NCBI GenBank assembly: GCA_905221605.1
Contig: CAJNDS010002396.1
Span: forward strand, 12,501-76,500
Reading direction: 5' to 3'
Source of the DNA: Symbiodinium natans
Taxonomy: Eukaryota; Sar; Dinophyceae; Suessiales; Symbiodiniaceae
DNA: 64,000 bases
Shown here: one piece after another, positions 42,244 through 53,970 of the stretch
Position numbering within the stretch: position 1 is the stretch's first letter
Layout: each line of letters begins with the position of its first letter
Notes under the pieces: generated by a model
The model's input: only the letters and a program-made list of their open reading frames with translations
Told to the model about the DNA's origin: nothing
Databases searched by the model: none
Position numbers and translations under genes: made by a program

Positions 42244-43212
42244 GCGCTTTACTTGCTGGGCCCCAGGGGTGGAGCTAGGGTGATGTTTTCCTTATGACTT
42301 CAGGAGGATCCTTGTTCGGAGTATGTCCGAGAGTGTTCATCGGGTTTGGAGCTTTGGGGGTTTTAGGTTGAAGGTCTCAGGGTTTGAAATTCGAGTTCAT
42401 GGGCAGTGATCACCTGTTGGCTTCTGTGGCAACACTTCTTTTTCCAAAACATGGGCTGATAGCTTTCAAGCCATGGAGTTCTGAAGTTTCTTGTTCGGCT
42501 TGGGAGTATGCAATTCGGGGGGGGGGTTAGCGGCTTTCGGGTTCCCGACGGGAAAACCCTAAATCCTAAACCCTAAACCCCAAACCCTAGAGTTTAGAGA
42601 CTCCCACACTTAGGCCCCCCCTCCGTCTTTTTCCAGGAGTTGACAGGACAGGGCTCTGTTAGGTTGAGGGCCTTAGGGTCGAGATACCTCGAGCATTTGG
42701 GGAGGGCCTGTGAGTTCCAGACGTCAGTGAATCCGAGAATCTGAGGTATCATACCGACACTGCCTGGTTCTTGGTGCACTCAATTCGGCTTGGGAATTGA
42801 TGGGAAGAGGAGGGGGGGGGGGCATGGGGGGCTGGGGGTGGGGGGTTCGAGGAGTTCCTTTACAGGTTGGCTTGAGGGTGTGATCTTTCCGGGTAAGGGT
42901 GCATGACTTCGGATTTAGGGTTTGAGCGGGGCCCTTCTTTTTTAGACCTATAATCCCACAGACCCTAAACCCTCAACCCCCCCAAAAGCCATGCTGCAAC
43001 GCCCTCTTTCAGAGCTCCGCCTGGCTGCTCCCAGGTCGCGACCGGTGGCCGTTCAGAGATCGACTTCCCTGGCTTTTTGGCCAATCCCTCGGGATCGTCA
43101 TGGGGTCCAGGGCAGAGGGTCCTGAAAGCCTCAACCAACCCCTAAACCCAAAACCCTCTCAAACCCTTAACCGCCAAAGCCCAGAACCCACTCATCCCCA
43201 ATGCCACTCAGC

Positions 43213-43360
43213 CCTGAAGCCTGAAGCCTGAAGCCTGAAGCCTGAAGCCTGAAGCCTGAAGCCTGAAGCCTGAAGCCTGAAGCCTGAAGCCTGAAGCCTG
43301 AAGCCTGAAGCCTGAAGCCTGAAGCCTGACGCCTGAAGCCTGAAGCCTGAAGCCTGAAGC
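43213..43360 (+). repeat. CTGAAGC heptamer array
   Basis: About 21 tandem CTGAAGC units with one CTGACGC. It is a third-generation variant of the CCTRAAN heptamer and lies on the acceptor side of the exon at 43448. Confidence 0.97.
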
Positions 43361-43447
43361 CCAAACCCTATACCCTGTACTCTAAACCCTCGTCCCTGCA
43401 CCCTACACCCATAACCAACTCAAAATTCCAAAACATGCCCCCCCCAG

Positions 43448-43502
43448 GCCCTGGTCTGCGATGCGCAGGACAAGTGCGCGATGCGCCGCTACACGGCCAA
43501 AG
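43448..43502 (+). CDS. Exon with two Cys, unknown domain
   Basis: Acceptor CCCCAG, GC donor, phase 1 on exit, reading ALVCDAQDKCAMRRYTAK. It is in frame with the exon at 44882, which carries a further Cys. Confidence 0.55.
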
Positions 43503-43676
43503 GCCACCCGTCGTTTTTACCTGATGCATTCGCATATCATTCTTTCTTATATTTGAAGTTCATGGCAACACGTGTTTAGTGTCATTTTCCTTCTCAACAT
43601 TACTTATTATTTCGATCGGGGTTCCAGTTAATGCATCACTTTTTAGTCGTCTATGGCGTAGAAAGTTGTAGCAAGG

Positions 43677-44440
<764 letters not shown>

Positions 44441-44881
44441 TTGATGCTGGATAAGGGTGGTTGCTGGAAGGTGAACGAGTGTCTAGCCTATGTGTTTTTA
44501 TTAAGAATCTTTCCTTAATGAGTTATAGGTATTTTTCATGACCATGAAGAACCACGTACCCTACCAATTAATCGCCGTCATGAAAATAAAACCACATAGC
44601 AAGCTCTTGACATTACTAGTGTTACGATTGACAAGTTCTCATCAGGTTTTAGGTCTTCGGACCCTCAATTATTCACCATGACCATTCAGGTTCGCACTAG
44701 GTGAGGTTTTTGGTATCGCTTTTGAATTTGGGGAGCCCAGAAAGGGGACGGCAACCTCTGAAGTTTGGGGCCCTGAGCCGCAAGCCTTACACTTCTCGCC
44801 CCTACTGCTAGCCCCCAAACCCGAAACCCAAAACCCCAATTCCTATGCCGGCCCCAGCTGTTGCCCTAACCCCACGCGCAG

Positions 44882-44914
44882 GTCCCGTGGAGTGCATGGC
44901 TCGCTACCACAAGG
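44882..44914 (+). CDS. 33 nt exon with Cys
   Basis: Acceptor GCGCAG, phase 1, reading PVECMARYHK, donor GC after 44914 or GT after 44917. Joins to the exon at 43448 as K-G-P-V-E-C. Confidence 0.5.
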
Positions 44915-45104
44915 GCGTAGTGTTCCTTCGCCCTTCGCAGAGCTGGCGAGTTGGTGCTTGGAGGGTCATGGATGTGGGGATCGGGCCGGTGTGGGGAAGA
45001 GGCTTGGGGTGAAAAGGATTCAGACTCTGTAGGGCTATGTTAGGACGTGGGGTTTAGGGTTTAGGGTTTAGGTTAGGGTCATACTGCCACCAACTGATCG
45101 CCAG

Positions 45105-45149
45105 GAACTTGGCCGAGTGTGCCCAGCCGCAGGAGCAGGAGGCTCGCGG
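45105..45149 (+). CDS. Candidate exon, frame uncertain
   Basis: Acceptor GCCAG. Readings ELGRVCPAAGAGGSRD and NLAECAQPQEQEARG are both open; the first fits if the previous exon ends at the GT donor. Confidence 0.4.
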
Positions 45150-45784
45150 GATGCCGGGTTACCTTTCTACCCCCCCAGGGTTCAGGGGTCCTGATGGTTA
45201 GGACTTGCGTTGCTTGATTTGACGTCCGGGATGTAACGGTAATGGTGGGTTGTCATCCGTCCTTGGACTGCTTTGGGCTTCCTGTAGGCAGTAGCCGGCG
45301 CAGGCCAATGCATCCATCCAGTAAGCCCGTATCCTGAACAAGCAGGGCAGAGGGAAGGCACGGGTATCGACAGTGAAGTTGCTATCTGGTGGTTGTTCCC
45401 TACCAGCCCTTTCTGTCACGGCCCCCAACCCGAGCTACCTTAATATTTGTTTTTGAGCAACACGAGCAACCCCCCCCACCTCTGTAATCTGAACCAGGTT
45501 TCAGTGCTGACGCCCTCACGAAGCATAAGTGGAACTCTTAGCGCGAAAGGCCCTGAACCTGAACTCAACCCTACACCTCGAACTCCAAAAACCCTGAATT
45601 CCTAAACCCCGAACAACCCTAGACCCCTGGCCCTATTGATCCGCATGCGGCCAAGTTTTAAACCTAACCCGCCAGAAAATAACTAAAGTCATAGCCCATA
45701 CATAAAATGAATGACATAGGATGAAATATGAAAAATTATGAGAAAATGTATTATAAAATGTTTTAAAGTCAAAGCCCATGCGAG

Positions 45785-45835
45785 GAGCTCGAGCAGCTCA
45801 TTCTGGCGGCCCCCGCGCTGGAGGCGCTGCGAGAG
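45785..45835 (+). CDS. Coiled-coil exon, phase 0/0
   Basis: Acceptor GCGAG and GC donor, 51 nt, reading ELEQLILAAPALEALRE. First of a run of phase-0 exons. Confidence 0.62.
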
Positions 45836-45890
45836 GCCGGCAGGAAGGAAGGGGTTCAGGGGTTTTTGGGGCTTGTGGGGTTGGAATGTT

Positions 45891-45982
45891 CCCCCTTATA
45901 CTAGCAGTCCTTCATGGGGATTATAAGAGGGGGGTACTATAATCCTTCTGAAGGACTGTAAGTATAAGGGGGAACATCCCAA
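45891..45982. mobile_element. MITE-like inverted repeat, family A, copy 7 (best preserved)
   Basis: Left TTGGAATGTTCCCCCTTATA and right TATAAGGGGGAACATCCCAA are nearly perfect inverted copies. Inner arms AGCAGTCCTTC and GAAGGACTG also pair. About 92 bp, in the intron directly after the exon at 45785. Confidence 0.92.
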
Positions 45983-46616
45983 CTTGTAGTGTTGGTGGGG
46001 TGTCTGGGGTGTGGAGTTAAGAAGTGTCCAGAGGGCTTCCAGGAGTTGAAGGTTTAGGGTGCGTCGGGCAAGTCAGCCCCCAAACGACATGGCATTGGGG
46101 TTTAGGGTTTAAGCCACTGTGCTTTCTGCACGCCTCAAACGCACATCCCTAATCCTTCTTACAACCCTCCCTCAACCAAATAGTTTCAAGTTCAGGCTTC
46201 GTCTGGGAGTCGCCTCGGCCCGTCTCCGGCCTTGCAAATGCGGTAGGGTCTCTTCATGAGCCCTCCTTTCCTGGGCCGCCTCTTCTCAAAGACTTCTCTA
46301 GAAGGTTCCCGGCCAAAACCGGGTTCATGTTTTGGACCCAGACTCGGGCGATGCCGAAGGAGGCCGGGGTGTGGCCCTCACTCAGTTGGCCACGGGACGC
46401 TGTCGGACAGAAGGAGCCCGACGCGAAACCTGAGACCCCACATCCGAAAGCTTCAACTTTTTCTCACTCCCCCAAACCCCAGCATGCCCTCCTGAAACTC
46501 TAAGAATGTCTTAACCCCAAACCCCAAACCCTAAAACCTTAAACCCCTAAATGCCCCTGAAGCCCAAACATTCCCGAACTCCCTCAGAGTGCTACAGAAA
46601 ACCCAGAGTCTTGAAG

Positions 46617-46646
46617 GCGCGCGCCAGCGCGGAGGCCGCACTGCAG
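46617..46646 (+). CDS. 30 nt Ala-rich exon, phase 0/0
   Basis: Acceptor TGAAG and GC donor, reading ARASAEAALQ. Confidence 0.55.
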
Positions 46647-47054
46647 GCGGGTCGTTTGGGGCATGTAAGGCAGTCAGTCATTTGTTTGTTAAGAAGGGTT
46701 TAGTGCTCTTAGGGTTATAAGTTGACCCCCCAATTTCTTTAAAACAGTGTTTTGGACGCATATACCGGTTACCGACAGTTCTCCTGAATATCCCCAGCAA
46801 ACCCTAAACCCTAAGCCTATAGGGGCTGAACCACCAAGCACCCCGGAGATCTGATCCAGAGTCAGATTTTGCTTTCCAAAGGCCCTGTGAAGCCCCAAAG
46901 TCCGCAGCCCAGAACCCCGACTTTATAACGCCTACATCCGAACCCAGAAGCCTTCAAGGGACCCTAGTGTCCATGCCGTGCATCCCTATACAATCCCCCA
47001 AATCCCCCCCGCCCCGGCGCGGAAACTCGCGTCGGTTGCGGCGCCACGCGCCAG

Positions 47055-47096
47055 GAAGCGAGAACGGCCAAAGCAGCGGCAGAAGAAGCGCGACAG
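47055..47096 (+). CDS. 42 nt coiled-coil exon, phase 0/0
   Basis: Acceptor GCCAG and GC donor, reading EARTAKAAAEEARQ, a strongly helical Ala/Glu/Lys/Arg segment. Confidence 0.62.
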
Positions 47097-48225
47097 GCCT
47101 TGATTTCAAGGAATGGGTTCGGGGTTCAGAGCCTAAGGGTTTAAGCTTTTAAGGCTGTAAGGGTTTAAGGAGCCCTACTTACATTGTCTCACACTGCATA
47201 GGCTCGTTATCCACACCAACCCTAGATCTTGAGCACTAGAACAGCCCATGGCAGGTTCCATGCTCACGACCTAGTATAGAAACAAAAAGGAGTTGGAGCA
47301 CTGCCGTAGTTAGGGTTTGTCTTCAGCTTCCCTTGTACCTGTCCTTGCACCGTGATGCCAGGCTGTTGCTGAGCTCTCCAGCCAGGAAGAGAGGTGCCAG
47401 CTCATGTGGGCATGTGAGAGGCTTCCTTCCGGTAATAAACCAGTAGGCGCATATGCATTGGGCATGCTTGTAGGAACGCCCCCATATCGAAAACCTACCC
47501 AAACTCTAAGCCTTAAAAGTCCGCCCATAAACCCTAAGCCCTAAACCCTAAGCCGCGGTTCTTCTTGTCAGTTGTGCGATGTTCATGTCAAGCCAAGATC
47601 ACGGGACTACCAACCATAAACCCTGTACAGCCAGAATATGATTCTCTTTCAAGATCCACAGCCCCAACAGCCATAAACTCCGGAAACCCTGAAGCCCTAA
47701 GCCCCTAAGCCCTCCCTAAACCCTAAAACCCCCCACTACCCCCCAGAATCCGAAAACTCCATACCCGCAACCGGGCCATGAAAACCCTGCCCCTTGAAAG
47801 GAATCCTGCGCCGAGCGCTCCCCGACCGCCCGCCCGAATTGTGGAGGCAGGGTTTAGGGTTTAGGGTTTAGGGTTTAGGGTTAGGGTTTAGGGTTTAGGG
47901 TTTAGGGTTTATTTAGGGTTTTGCGTTTAGGGTGTAGCGTTTAGGGTTTAGGGTTTCAGCATGCAGGCTTGTACATCTTGCAGGCTTCAGCAATTTACGG
48001 TTAAGGGTTACAGGCTGTGTTGTTGGGGGATTTGGGATGAGGGTTGCAGGCCTTAGCATTCTATGTTTTAGGGTGCTCGCATATTTAAGGTCCTGCATTT
48101 GGGGTAGCAGGCTTTTTTAAACCTAGAGTTTAGGGTTTAGGGTTGAAGGCTAAACGGCTGAGGGGTTGCCTGTTGGGTTTCGAGTTGGGATTTCTTCTTC
48201 TGCAGCCTAGAGACAAACCTTAGAG

Positions 48226-48276
48226 GCAAGGAAGCAAGCCCAGGAGGCCGGGATGGAGCATGAGGCAGCCCTGACA
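48226..48276 (+). CDS. 51 nt coiled-coil exon, phase 0/0
   Basis: Acceptor TAGAG and GT donor (GTAAAC), reading ARKQAQEAGMEHEAALT. A GC donor after 48264 is an alternative in the same phase. Confidence 0.6.
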
Positions 48277-48493
48277 GTAAACCCCATAAATTTCGTGTCG
48301 CAGCCAGAGCTCGATCTGCTTCTTCTTTTTGGCTCATAGGGAAGGTTTGTCTGGTTTGGGGGCTCATAGGGGTTTAGGGATAGGAGGTGAGTTTTTGAAT
48401 TTTGCGAACTTATCTGGAGCCTCCGGGCAGTTTTCCCGACGTTCGCGCCCCTCGAACCCTAAAACCCCTATGAGCCCTAGTCGCGCGCACCAG

Positions 48494-48517
48494 GCTGCAG
48501 CGCCTCCTCCACCAAAG
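48494..48517 (+). CDS. 24 nt Pro/Ala micro-exon, phase 0/0
   Basis: Acceptor CACCAG and GC donor, reading AAAPPPPK. Confidence 0.48.
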
Positions 48518-49282
48518 GCGGGGCACCGTACTTGGTCCACAAGTCCGAATTACTGAACGGGGCCCAGTGGGTTAGTGGTTCAGAAAGACCACAAAAGGAA
48601 ACCCTCACGCCCCAAGGACCCAGTAAGACCCGGAACAGGGTTCCTCGAAAATGGGGCCCCCTGAGACTGAGCCCTCAAACCCCTAAAGGTTTAGGTTTGA
48701 GGTGTACGCCTGCTTCATTCATTACTAAAGATGACCTCCGGATTGGGGGCTTGGGCTGTGGGCGTCATTCCAAGCAGAAGCTTCTATGTTCTTCGTATCC
48801 GCACTTAGGAATCTGGGCTGCAGGGCATTAAGTCAGCTCTGGGCGTCACCTAAGACTGCTTGAGGGGACTGTCGGACTATCTGCCTTTGTATGGGCCTGA
48901 ATTTCCATGACTGAGAAGCCTTGAACACGCAACCAAGCAGCCAGGCTGAGGCAGCGCGTGCCAAGGTGGGAGGGGGAGTGGGGTCTTGCGGTCTTCGCAC
49001 CTTGGACTCTAAAGCGCACAAGGTTCTACAAGGCTCAGGGCCACTCATGTTCCACATCTTTCAAGGGCTCAGCCATAGACTGTAGAGGTTTCCCCCACAC
49101 TGCGTGTCGAGAGCCGTGCCGTACTTGCCACTCAAGGACTCAAGGGCTTTGGGGTTGTTTCTGGGGAAAGCCCTTAAGCCCTTCAACTCTAAACCCTAAA
49201 CCCTAAACCCGAAACCCGAAACCCTATAAACCCTAAACCCCAAAAAGTGCTAGACAGATGTTGCGGGAAGCCGCGCTGCCAG

Positions 49283-49303
49283 GCTGCAGTGCAGCCTGCC
49301 AAG
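49283..49303 (+). CDS. 21 nt micro-exon, phase 0/0
   Basis: Acceptor TGCCAG and GC donor, reading AAVQPAK; a GT donor after 49309 would add A-K. Confidence 0.42.
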
Positions 49304-49334
49304 GCCAAGGTGGGATTCAGGGGTGGGGAGGACG

Positions 49335-49460
49335 ATCGTCTCTGCGTAATCTAGTTTAGGAGTAATTGCTAATAGTATTCCCGTAGGGTCCATTTACAAT
49401 TCTACTATAATCACCCCCAAAACCCTATCCTAATTATTCAGCCCCCTCTGTCATATACAA
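49335..49460. mobile_element. Possible MITE-like family D, copy 1
   Basis: The segment CCTAATTATTCAGCCCCCTC then TGTCATATACA resembles CTAATTACTAAGGCCCCT then ATATTATACATGA at 52055-52088. AT-rich with matching flanks; termini not resolved. Confidence 0.45.
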
Positions 49461-49909
49461 AAGGTCTCTGACTGAAGGCCCCCTTCTCCTGAGCCCAATA
49501 ACATGCGAACGGAGGATGAAGCCCCAAAGCTGCAAACGAAGCGAGACTTGCATGACGCGAAGCCCTCCAAATCTCGAATTTTGGCGAGGTGCTTACTCAA
49601 CAAGCACATATCGAACCAGTAGAGGTGAGTTGTCATGCGTATACAATGCAACAACCGTAAACCGCCTGATGATTTCGTTTCATCTGTATCACCGGTTGAG
49701 GATAGGGAGAGGCAAGAGGCAAGAAGAGAGAAAGAGAGAGATAGAGAGTGAGATAAATAGCAAAAGTGAGCCTAAACCCAACACCCCCAACCGGAACCCT
49801 AAACCCCAAACCCCACAACCGCAACCCTAACGCTACACCCCCCAAACGGAAATCCTAAACCCCACACCCTAAAACCGAACACCCCGAAGCCCCCGAATTA
49901 AATTGCGAG

Positions 49910-49948
49910 GCGCCGCAGGTCCAGCTCCAAGCGGGGTCTATCGAGGAG
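49910..49948 (+). CDS. 39 nt exon, phase 0
   Basis: Acceptor GCGAG and GC donor, reading APQVQLQAGSIEE; a GA donor after 49958 would extend it. C-type before, G-type (GGATTAGGG) after. Confidence 0.5.
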
Positions 49949-50354
49949 GCTCTTCAGGGATTAGGGTTTCAATCTGAGCCTTGAAACCGAAATCCGGAAA
50001 CCGCTCTTGGCTGGGCCTTCGGAGATCTTGGGGGATTTTTAGGGGCTGTTCTTAGGGGTTTAGGGGATATAGGGTTGCCAGCAGGGTGTCTGTCAACTCG
50101 GAAGATTCCAAACTAAGTTGGATGTGAGATTCAGGCTTACGCGGTTCAGGGTACCCTAAACCCTAAACCCTAAACCCTAAACCTTTAAAGAGGTGACCAG
50201 GATGGCCCTTAAAACCCTCTTCAGGGGTGTTGGGTTTGGTTACATATGGGGTGCTTCGAGGCTCCAGAGGGACGGCCCGCTGCCTTCCAAAGGTTCAAGA
50301 GCCTTCTCAAGCCGTGCTGGGGGCATGTGGGAAGGGAACCTCGTCATGTCCCAA

Positions 50355-50478
50355 GCCCTAAGCCCTAAGCCCTAAACCCTAAACCCTAAACCCTAAACCC
50401 TAAACCCTAAACCCTAAACCCTAAACCCTAGACCTAGACCCTAGACCCTAGACCCTAGACCCTAAACCTAAATCCTAA
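50355..50478 (+). repeat. CCCTAAG, CCCTAAA then CCCTAGA array (C-type)
   Basis: Three unit variants occur in sequence along one array, each forming its own block; CCCTAGA occupies 50428-50462. Confidence 0.94.
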
Positions 50479-50528
50479 ACCCTTAAAAATCCTTGAAGAT
50501 CCAAACCCCCAACCCTGAGACCTCATAG

Positions 50529-50605
50529 CCATGGCGGCGCCGAAGCGCGCGCTCATCGTCGGCCTCCGCAAGCTGAACCCCAGCCTGAAGGAGCTGCTTC
50601 TTGAG
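50529..50605 (+). CDS. Exon with possible translation start
   Basis: Acceptor CTCATAG, then CCATGG with ATG at 50531, reading MAAPKRALIVGLRKLNPSLK and then ELLLE to a GA donor. The initiation context is good and the AG could be a spliced-leader acceptor, so a new gene may start here. The codon phase also allows it to be internal. TTTAGGG repeats start right after the donor. Confidence 0.58.
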
Positions 50606-50606
50606 G

Positions 50607-50700
50607 ATTTAGGGTTTAGGGTTTAGGGTTTAGGTTTTAAGGTTTAGGGTTTAGGGTTTAGGGTTTAGGGTTTAGGGTTTGGGGTTTGAAGGAGCCGCTT
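50607..50700 (+). repeat. TTTAGGG array (G-type) at the donor of the 50529 exon
   Basis: About twelve heptamers begin one base after the proposed GA donor dinucleotide. Confidence 0.94.
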
Positions 50701-50997
50701 GTTTAAGGTTTAGGGTTCGGGAAAGTTTAGGGCGAGGGGTACAGGGCCAGGCTTCGACGGCCCCAGAGTCAAGCCGATACCTCCAGGGACCTACTTAGGG
50801 TTAGGGTTTAGGGTTTTGGGTTTGGGGTTTTGGGTTTTGGGTTTTGGGTGTTTTTGAGGCATCTAGAACCCTTAAGGGCACAATACCTGTCGGTCCTTGG
50901 AAGTAGGATACATGCAACCTCCCAAGCTCCAGTCGGAATCCCCGCACAGAGGGTTTTTTGTTGTACCCTTAGACCCCAAACCTCAAACCGAAAACCC

Positions 50998-51134
50998 ACA
51001 CATGGGTCTACGAAAGTATGGGACCCCTATATAATCTAGACCCCAAATAGTAGGATTCCCTTAGAATAAGGACCCCAAACACCAAACCCTAAACCCTAAA
51101 CCCTAAAGCCTATTCTCGGAAACCCGCACATGTG
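50998..51134. mobile_element. MITE-like family B, copy 3, with CCCTAAA inside
   Basis: Left CACATGGGTCTACGAAA and right GGAAACCCGCACATGTG pair. The core AATAGTAGGATTCCCTTA is shared with other copies. A short CCCTAAA block (51080-51105) lies inside. Its right end is 5 nt from the acceptor of the next exon. Confidence 0.82.
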
Positions 51135-51139
51135 GCGAG

Positions 51140-51221
51140 GAGCAGATGGCAGCTTGGGTCAAGCCACAGAACCTCGCCTACATCAGCGGCCTCACGAACA
51201 AGCAGCTCCAGCAGGAGAAGG
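51140..51221 (+). CDS. 82 nt exon, unknown domain
   Basis: Acceptor GGCGAG and GT donor, phase 0 in and phase 1 out, reading EQMAAWVKPQNLAYISGLTN and then KQLQQEK. Joins in phase 0 to the exon at 50529. Confidence 0.65.
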
Positions 51222-51420
51222 GTTTGGGGTTTGGGGTTTGGGGTTTAGGGTTTAGGTAGGGTTTCGGGTTTAGGGCCTAGGGTTTAGTGCTTCGGGGGGT
51301 TTAGGGGCTCAGACTCCTGACTCGAACTCCAAAACACCTCGACCCTTATCGCCCCAAGCCCTCCTTAGAATCTACCAGGCCGTCCAAGCAGCCCTTGTTG
51401 TAAAGATACCCTCAATAAAC

Positions 51421-51545
51421 CCCCTAAACCCTAAACCCTAAACCCTAAACCCTAAACCCTAAACCCTAAACCCTAAACCCTAAACCCTAAACCCTAAACC
51501 CTAAACCCTAAACCCTAAACCCTAAACCCTAAACCCTAAACCTTT
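51421..51545 (+). repeat. CCCTAAA array (C-type)
   Basis: About 17 near-perfect heptamers upstream of the exon at 51571. Confidence 0.97.
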
Positions 51546-51570
51546 ATCAGGGGCCGCACTCCCATGTCAG

Positions 51571-51647
51571 AAGCTTGTCGGGTCCAGGACCTGGCATCCA
51601 TGGCCGCGTCTCTAGAGAGCGAAGGCATCCGCCTGGAGAACGCCCCT
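51571..51647 (+). CDS. 77 nt helical exon
   Basis: Acceptor TGTCAG, phase 1, reading ACRVQDLASMAASLESEG and then IRLENAP; GT donor at 51648 is the first T of a TTTAGGG array (GTTTAGGG). Confidence 0.62.
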
Positions 51648-51768
51648 GTTTAGGGTTTAGGGTTTAGGGTTTAGGGTTTAGGGTTTAGGGTTTAGGGTTT
51701 AGGGTTTAGGGTTTAGGGTTTAGGGTTTAGGGTTTAGGGTTTAGGGTTTAGGGTTTAGGGTTTAGGGG
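51648..51768 (+). repeat. TTTAGGG array (G-type) starting at the donor
   Basis: Seventeen perfect heptamers directly abut the exon. Together with the array at 51421 they frame one exon with C-type on the left and G-type on the right. Confidence 0.97.
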
Positions 51769-52090
51769 CCCCACATGCTCGAAAACGCTTTGGGGGTTTC
51801 AAGATGTGTGGCTCTGGTAAGTGTCACGAACTGCTATCGCAGCGAGGCCTGCGTGTTAGTCCCTGCTTTCGCAGAAAAAATCGGCCGACCCCCTCTGAGT
51901 TGTCTGTTTTTGGTTGGTAATTTCGGGGGAAAATGCGGGGTGTCGCTATTGAACGGTTCACGGCAAAAGGGTGGCAATACAGGGGTCGGAATAGATACTA
52001 ACATTGTTCCCTTCTGGTCCCTTTATAGTTATACTAGAATACCCGCCAACACCCTGTTCTAATTACTAAGGCCCCTATATTATACATGAG

Positions 52091-52192
52091 GGTCACGCCG
52101 GGGATCTTGAGCTGTGGGCAATTGAGGTCCTGGTGGAGGGGGAGATCGACGATGCGGGCATCCAGCGCAGCTGCAATCAGCTGCGACACTCG
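52091..52192 (+). CDS. 102 nt acidic helical exon
   Basis: Acceptor ATGAG and GC donor, phase 0/0, reading GHAGDLELWAIEVLVEGEID and then DAGIQRSCNQLRHS. The donor is one of several possible GC pairs. Confidence 0.55.
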
Positions 52193-52535
52193 GCTTGATG
52201 GACTTGGTGTTTTGTTTGGGGGTGTAGCTCTAGGGCTTAGGGTTTAGGGCGACTGGCGGCTCTATACCCTGAATGTGCCTGAACCCCATACAGCCAGAGG
52301 AAAGCCTCGCGCTTTCATTACTAAGCAAAGTGTTTCGAAATCCCAGTCTCCATCTCCACCCCAACCCCAGAGGACTTCATTTCCGCAAGCTCGCTAAGCC
52401 CTAAGCCCTCGCATGCCGTAACCGAAGACGCTTCAAATCCAACCGTGACAGGGTTACAATCACAACAACCGCAACCAAAAGTGAGTATAATGTCAGTATT
52501 CCCAGCAATCTTGTTCATAAAGTTCGCAAGGGCAG

Positions 52536-52598
52536 CACCTATGTCAATCGGATGCATATGACGTGGTGGTCCTCGGCGCCGGCATCCGTGGCCCACTG
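52536..52598 (+). CDS. Exon with Rossmann-like GxGxxG motif
   Basis: Acceptor GGGCAG, phase 0, reading HLCQSDAYDVVVLGAGIRGP. YDVVVLGAGIRG matches the dinucleotide (FAD/NAD) binding fingerprint beta-strand plus GxGxxG. The GC donor may be after 52590, which gives a better join to the next exon but removes the last Gly. Only one motif, so the enzyme family is unknown. Confidence 0.5.
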
Positions 52599-52836
52599 GC
52601 GCACTTGCCGCTGCCACCGGGCCCGGCAGACGGATAAGTTGCCAGGGTTTAGGGTTTAGGGTTTAGGGTTTAGCACCTCATAAACCCTGTGGGGCTTCCG
52701 GGGTTGGGGTTTGGGGTGTTGACGCGAACTTTACTTGTGATCCGTGCACCCGGAACCCTCTTTGCTAACGAGGTTCCTAGCATGATGAACAGTGTTGGCA
52801 TCTCAGTGGCCCGGGACTGTAGAGCAAGATCTTCAG

Positions 52837-52998
52837 ATGCCATCGCTGCCATCTGCGCCCACGCGAGGTTCGAGAGCCTCGTCAACGTGACGCACCGACA
52901 TGCCCCGAGCGCGAGGATTGCCTTCAACACGTATCCGCTGGATACCGCCGAGGCCATCAAGCGTGCGCTGGCAGCGAAGGAGGACCTGTTTTGGAACA
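52837..52998 (+). CDS. 162 nt exon, unknown domain
   Basis: Acceptor CTTCAG, phase 1, reading AIAAICAHARFESLVNVTHR, later RIAFNTYPLDTAEAIKRAL and AAKEDLFWN, GC donor in phase 1. It is the longest exon after the MATH-BTB gene and has convincing codon content. Confidence 0.62.
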
Positions 52999-53200
52999 GC
53001 TTCTGTGATAAGAGTATCCATCCCCAAGGAGCAGGAGTAGGAACCGCAATCGTAAGATGCCTTTACCAAGATACTGCTGCACTGAGTCAAAGAGAGAGGT
53101 TCATGTGCAGCAAACAGGAGTGAGGGAACTCTCAGCAGCGAGACCTTCTCCGCATCTCCATCAGCTTTCAACTCTTGGTACCTCGCTGCGGCACGTTCAG

Positions 53201-53271
53201 AAGTCCCGTGCGTGATGCTCGAACTTGCGGCCCCCGGCCCCCCGGCCATCGGCGTCCCCGAGCAGCATCCC
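53201..53271 (+). CDS. 71 nt exon, Pro-rich
   Basis: Acceptor GTTCAG, phase 1, reading VPCVMLELAAPGPPAIGVPE and then Q-H-P, with a GA donor in phase 0. Confidence 0.52.
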
Positions 53272-53581
53272 GACAAACTTTCGCACGGGACAAAAAGGCA
53301 GACTCTCAAGTCACAAAGAAGTCATGAGATGCAGCCAGTGCAGGGCAGGACGTACACAGCAATTGAAAGAGGGCGTAATTGAGCAGGGGGCTGCTTTGGG
53401 GGCTAGTGCTCTTGAGGAGACAATCCTGTTGGCCTTGTTCCTTTTTCCTCTCCGTACTGGGGTGGTTGTGAGGCCCAGATCCTCAGCCACCAAACAAGCT
53501 GAACCTCGAAGGATAGGAGTCTTGCACAAGTTGAGTTTCTGAAGGTATATGAGCCATATAGATGTATTGTTTTGTTTGCAG

Positions 53582-53620
53582 AACCTACATTTCCCCAAGA
53601 TGCACAAAGGCAGCTTCTGG
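53582..53620 (+). CDS. 39 nt exon with canonical donor
   Basis: Acceptor TTTGCAG and donor GTAAGC, phase 0/0, reading NLHFPKMHKGSFW. Both splice sites are good matches to standard consensus. Confidence 0.58.
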
Positions 53621-53970
53621 GTAAGCCCGGCCTTCACAGTGAACCGATACATGCTGTGGGCACAACGAGCCCTTGCAAGCCTACTTAGCAACGCCAAGCT
53701 CCTCTTAGCCTCATCAGCCTAAACCCTCAGCCTTCAGCGCTTTACAAGCAAGCCTTCTCAACCCTATATACACCCTGCACACTACCCCCTTTTGCACCCT
53801 GAACCCTCTCTAAGCTCTGATTCCCCCCCCCCCCCCCCCCCGACGCTAGAAACCTTGAGCTGTCCCCAAACCTGAAACCCCCAAACCCGAAACCCTCAAC
53901 CCTAAACCCTAACCCTAACCCTCAACCCTAAACCCTGAAGCCCAAGCTTTTGAGTCACAAGCCCCAAGAG

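Noticed and set aside
52833-53309. 158-codon open frame on the - strand
   Set aside because: It mirrors the + strand exons at 52837 and 53201, which have better residue content and matching splice phases.
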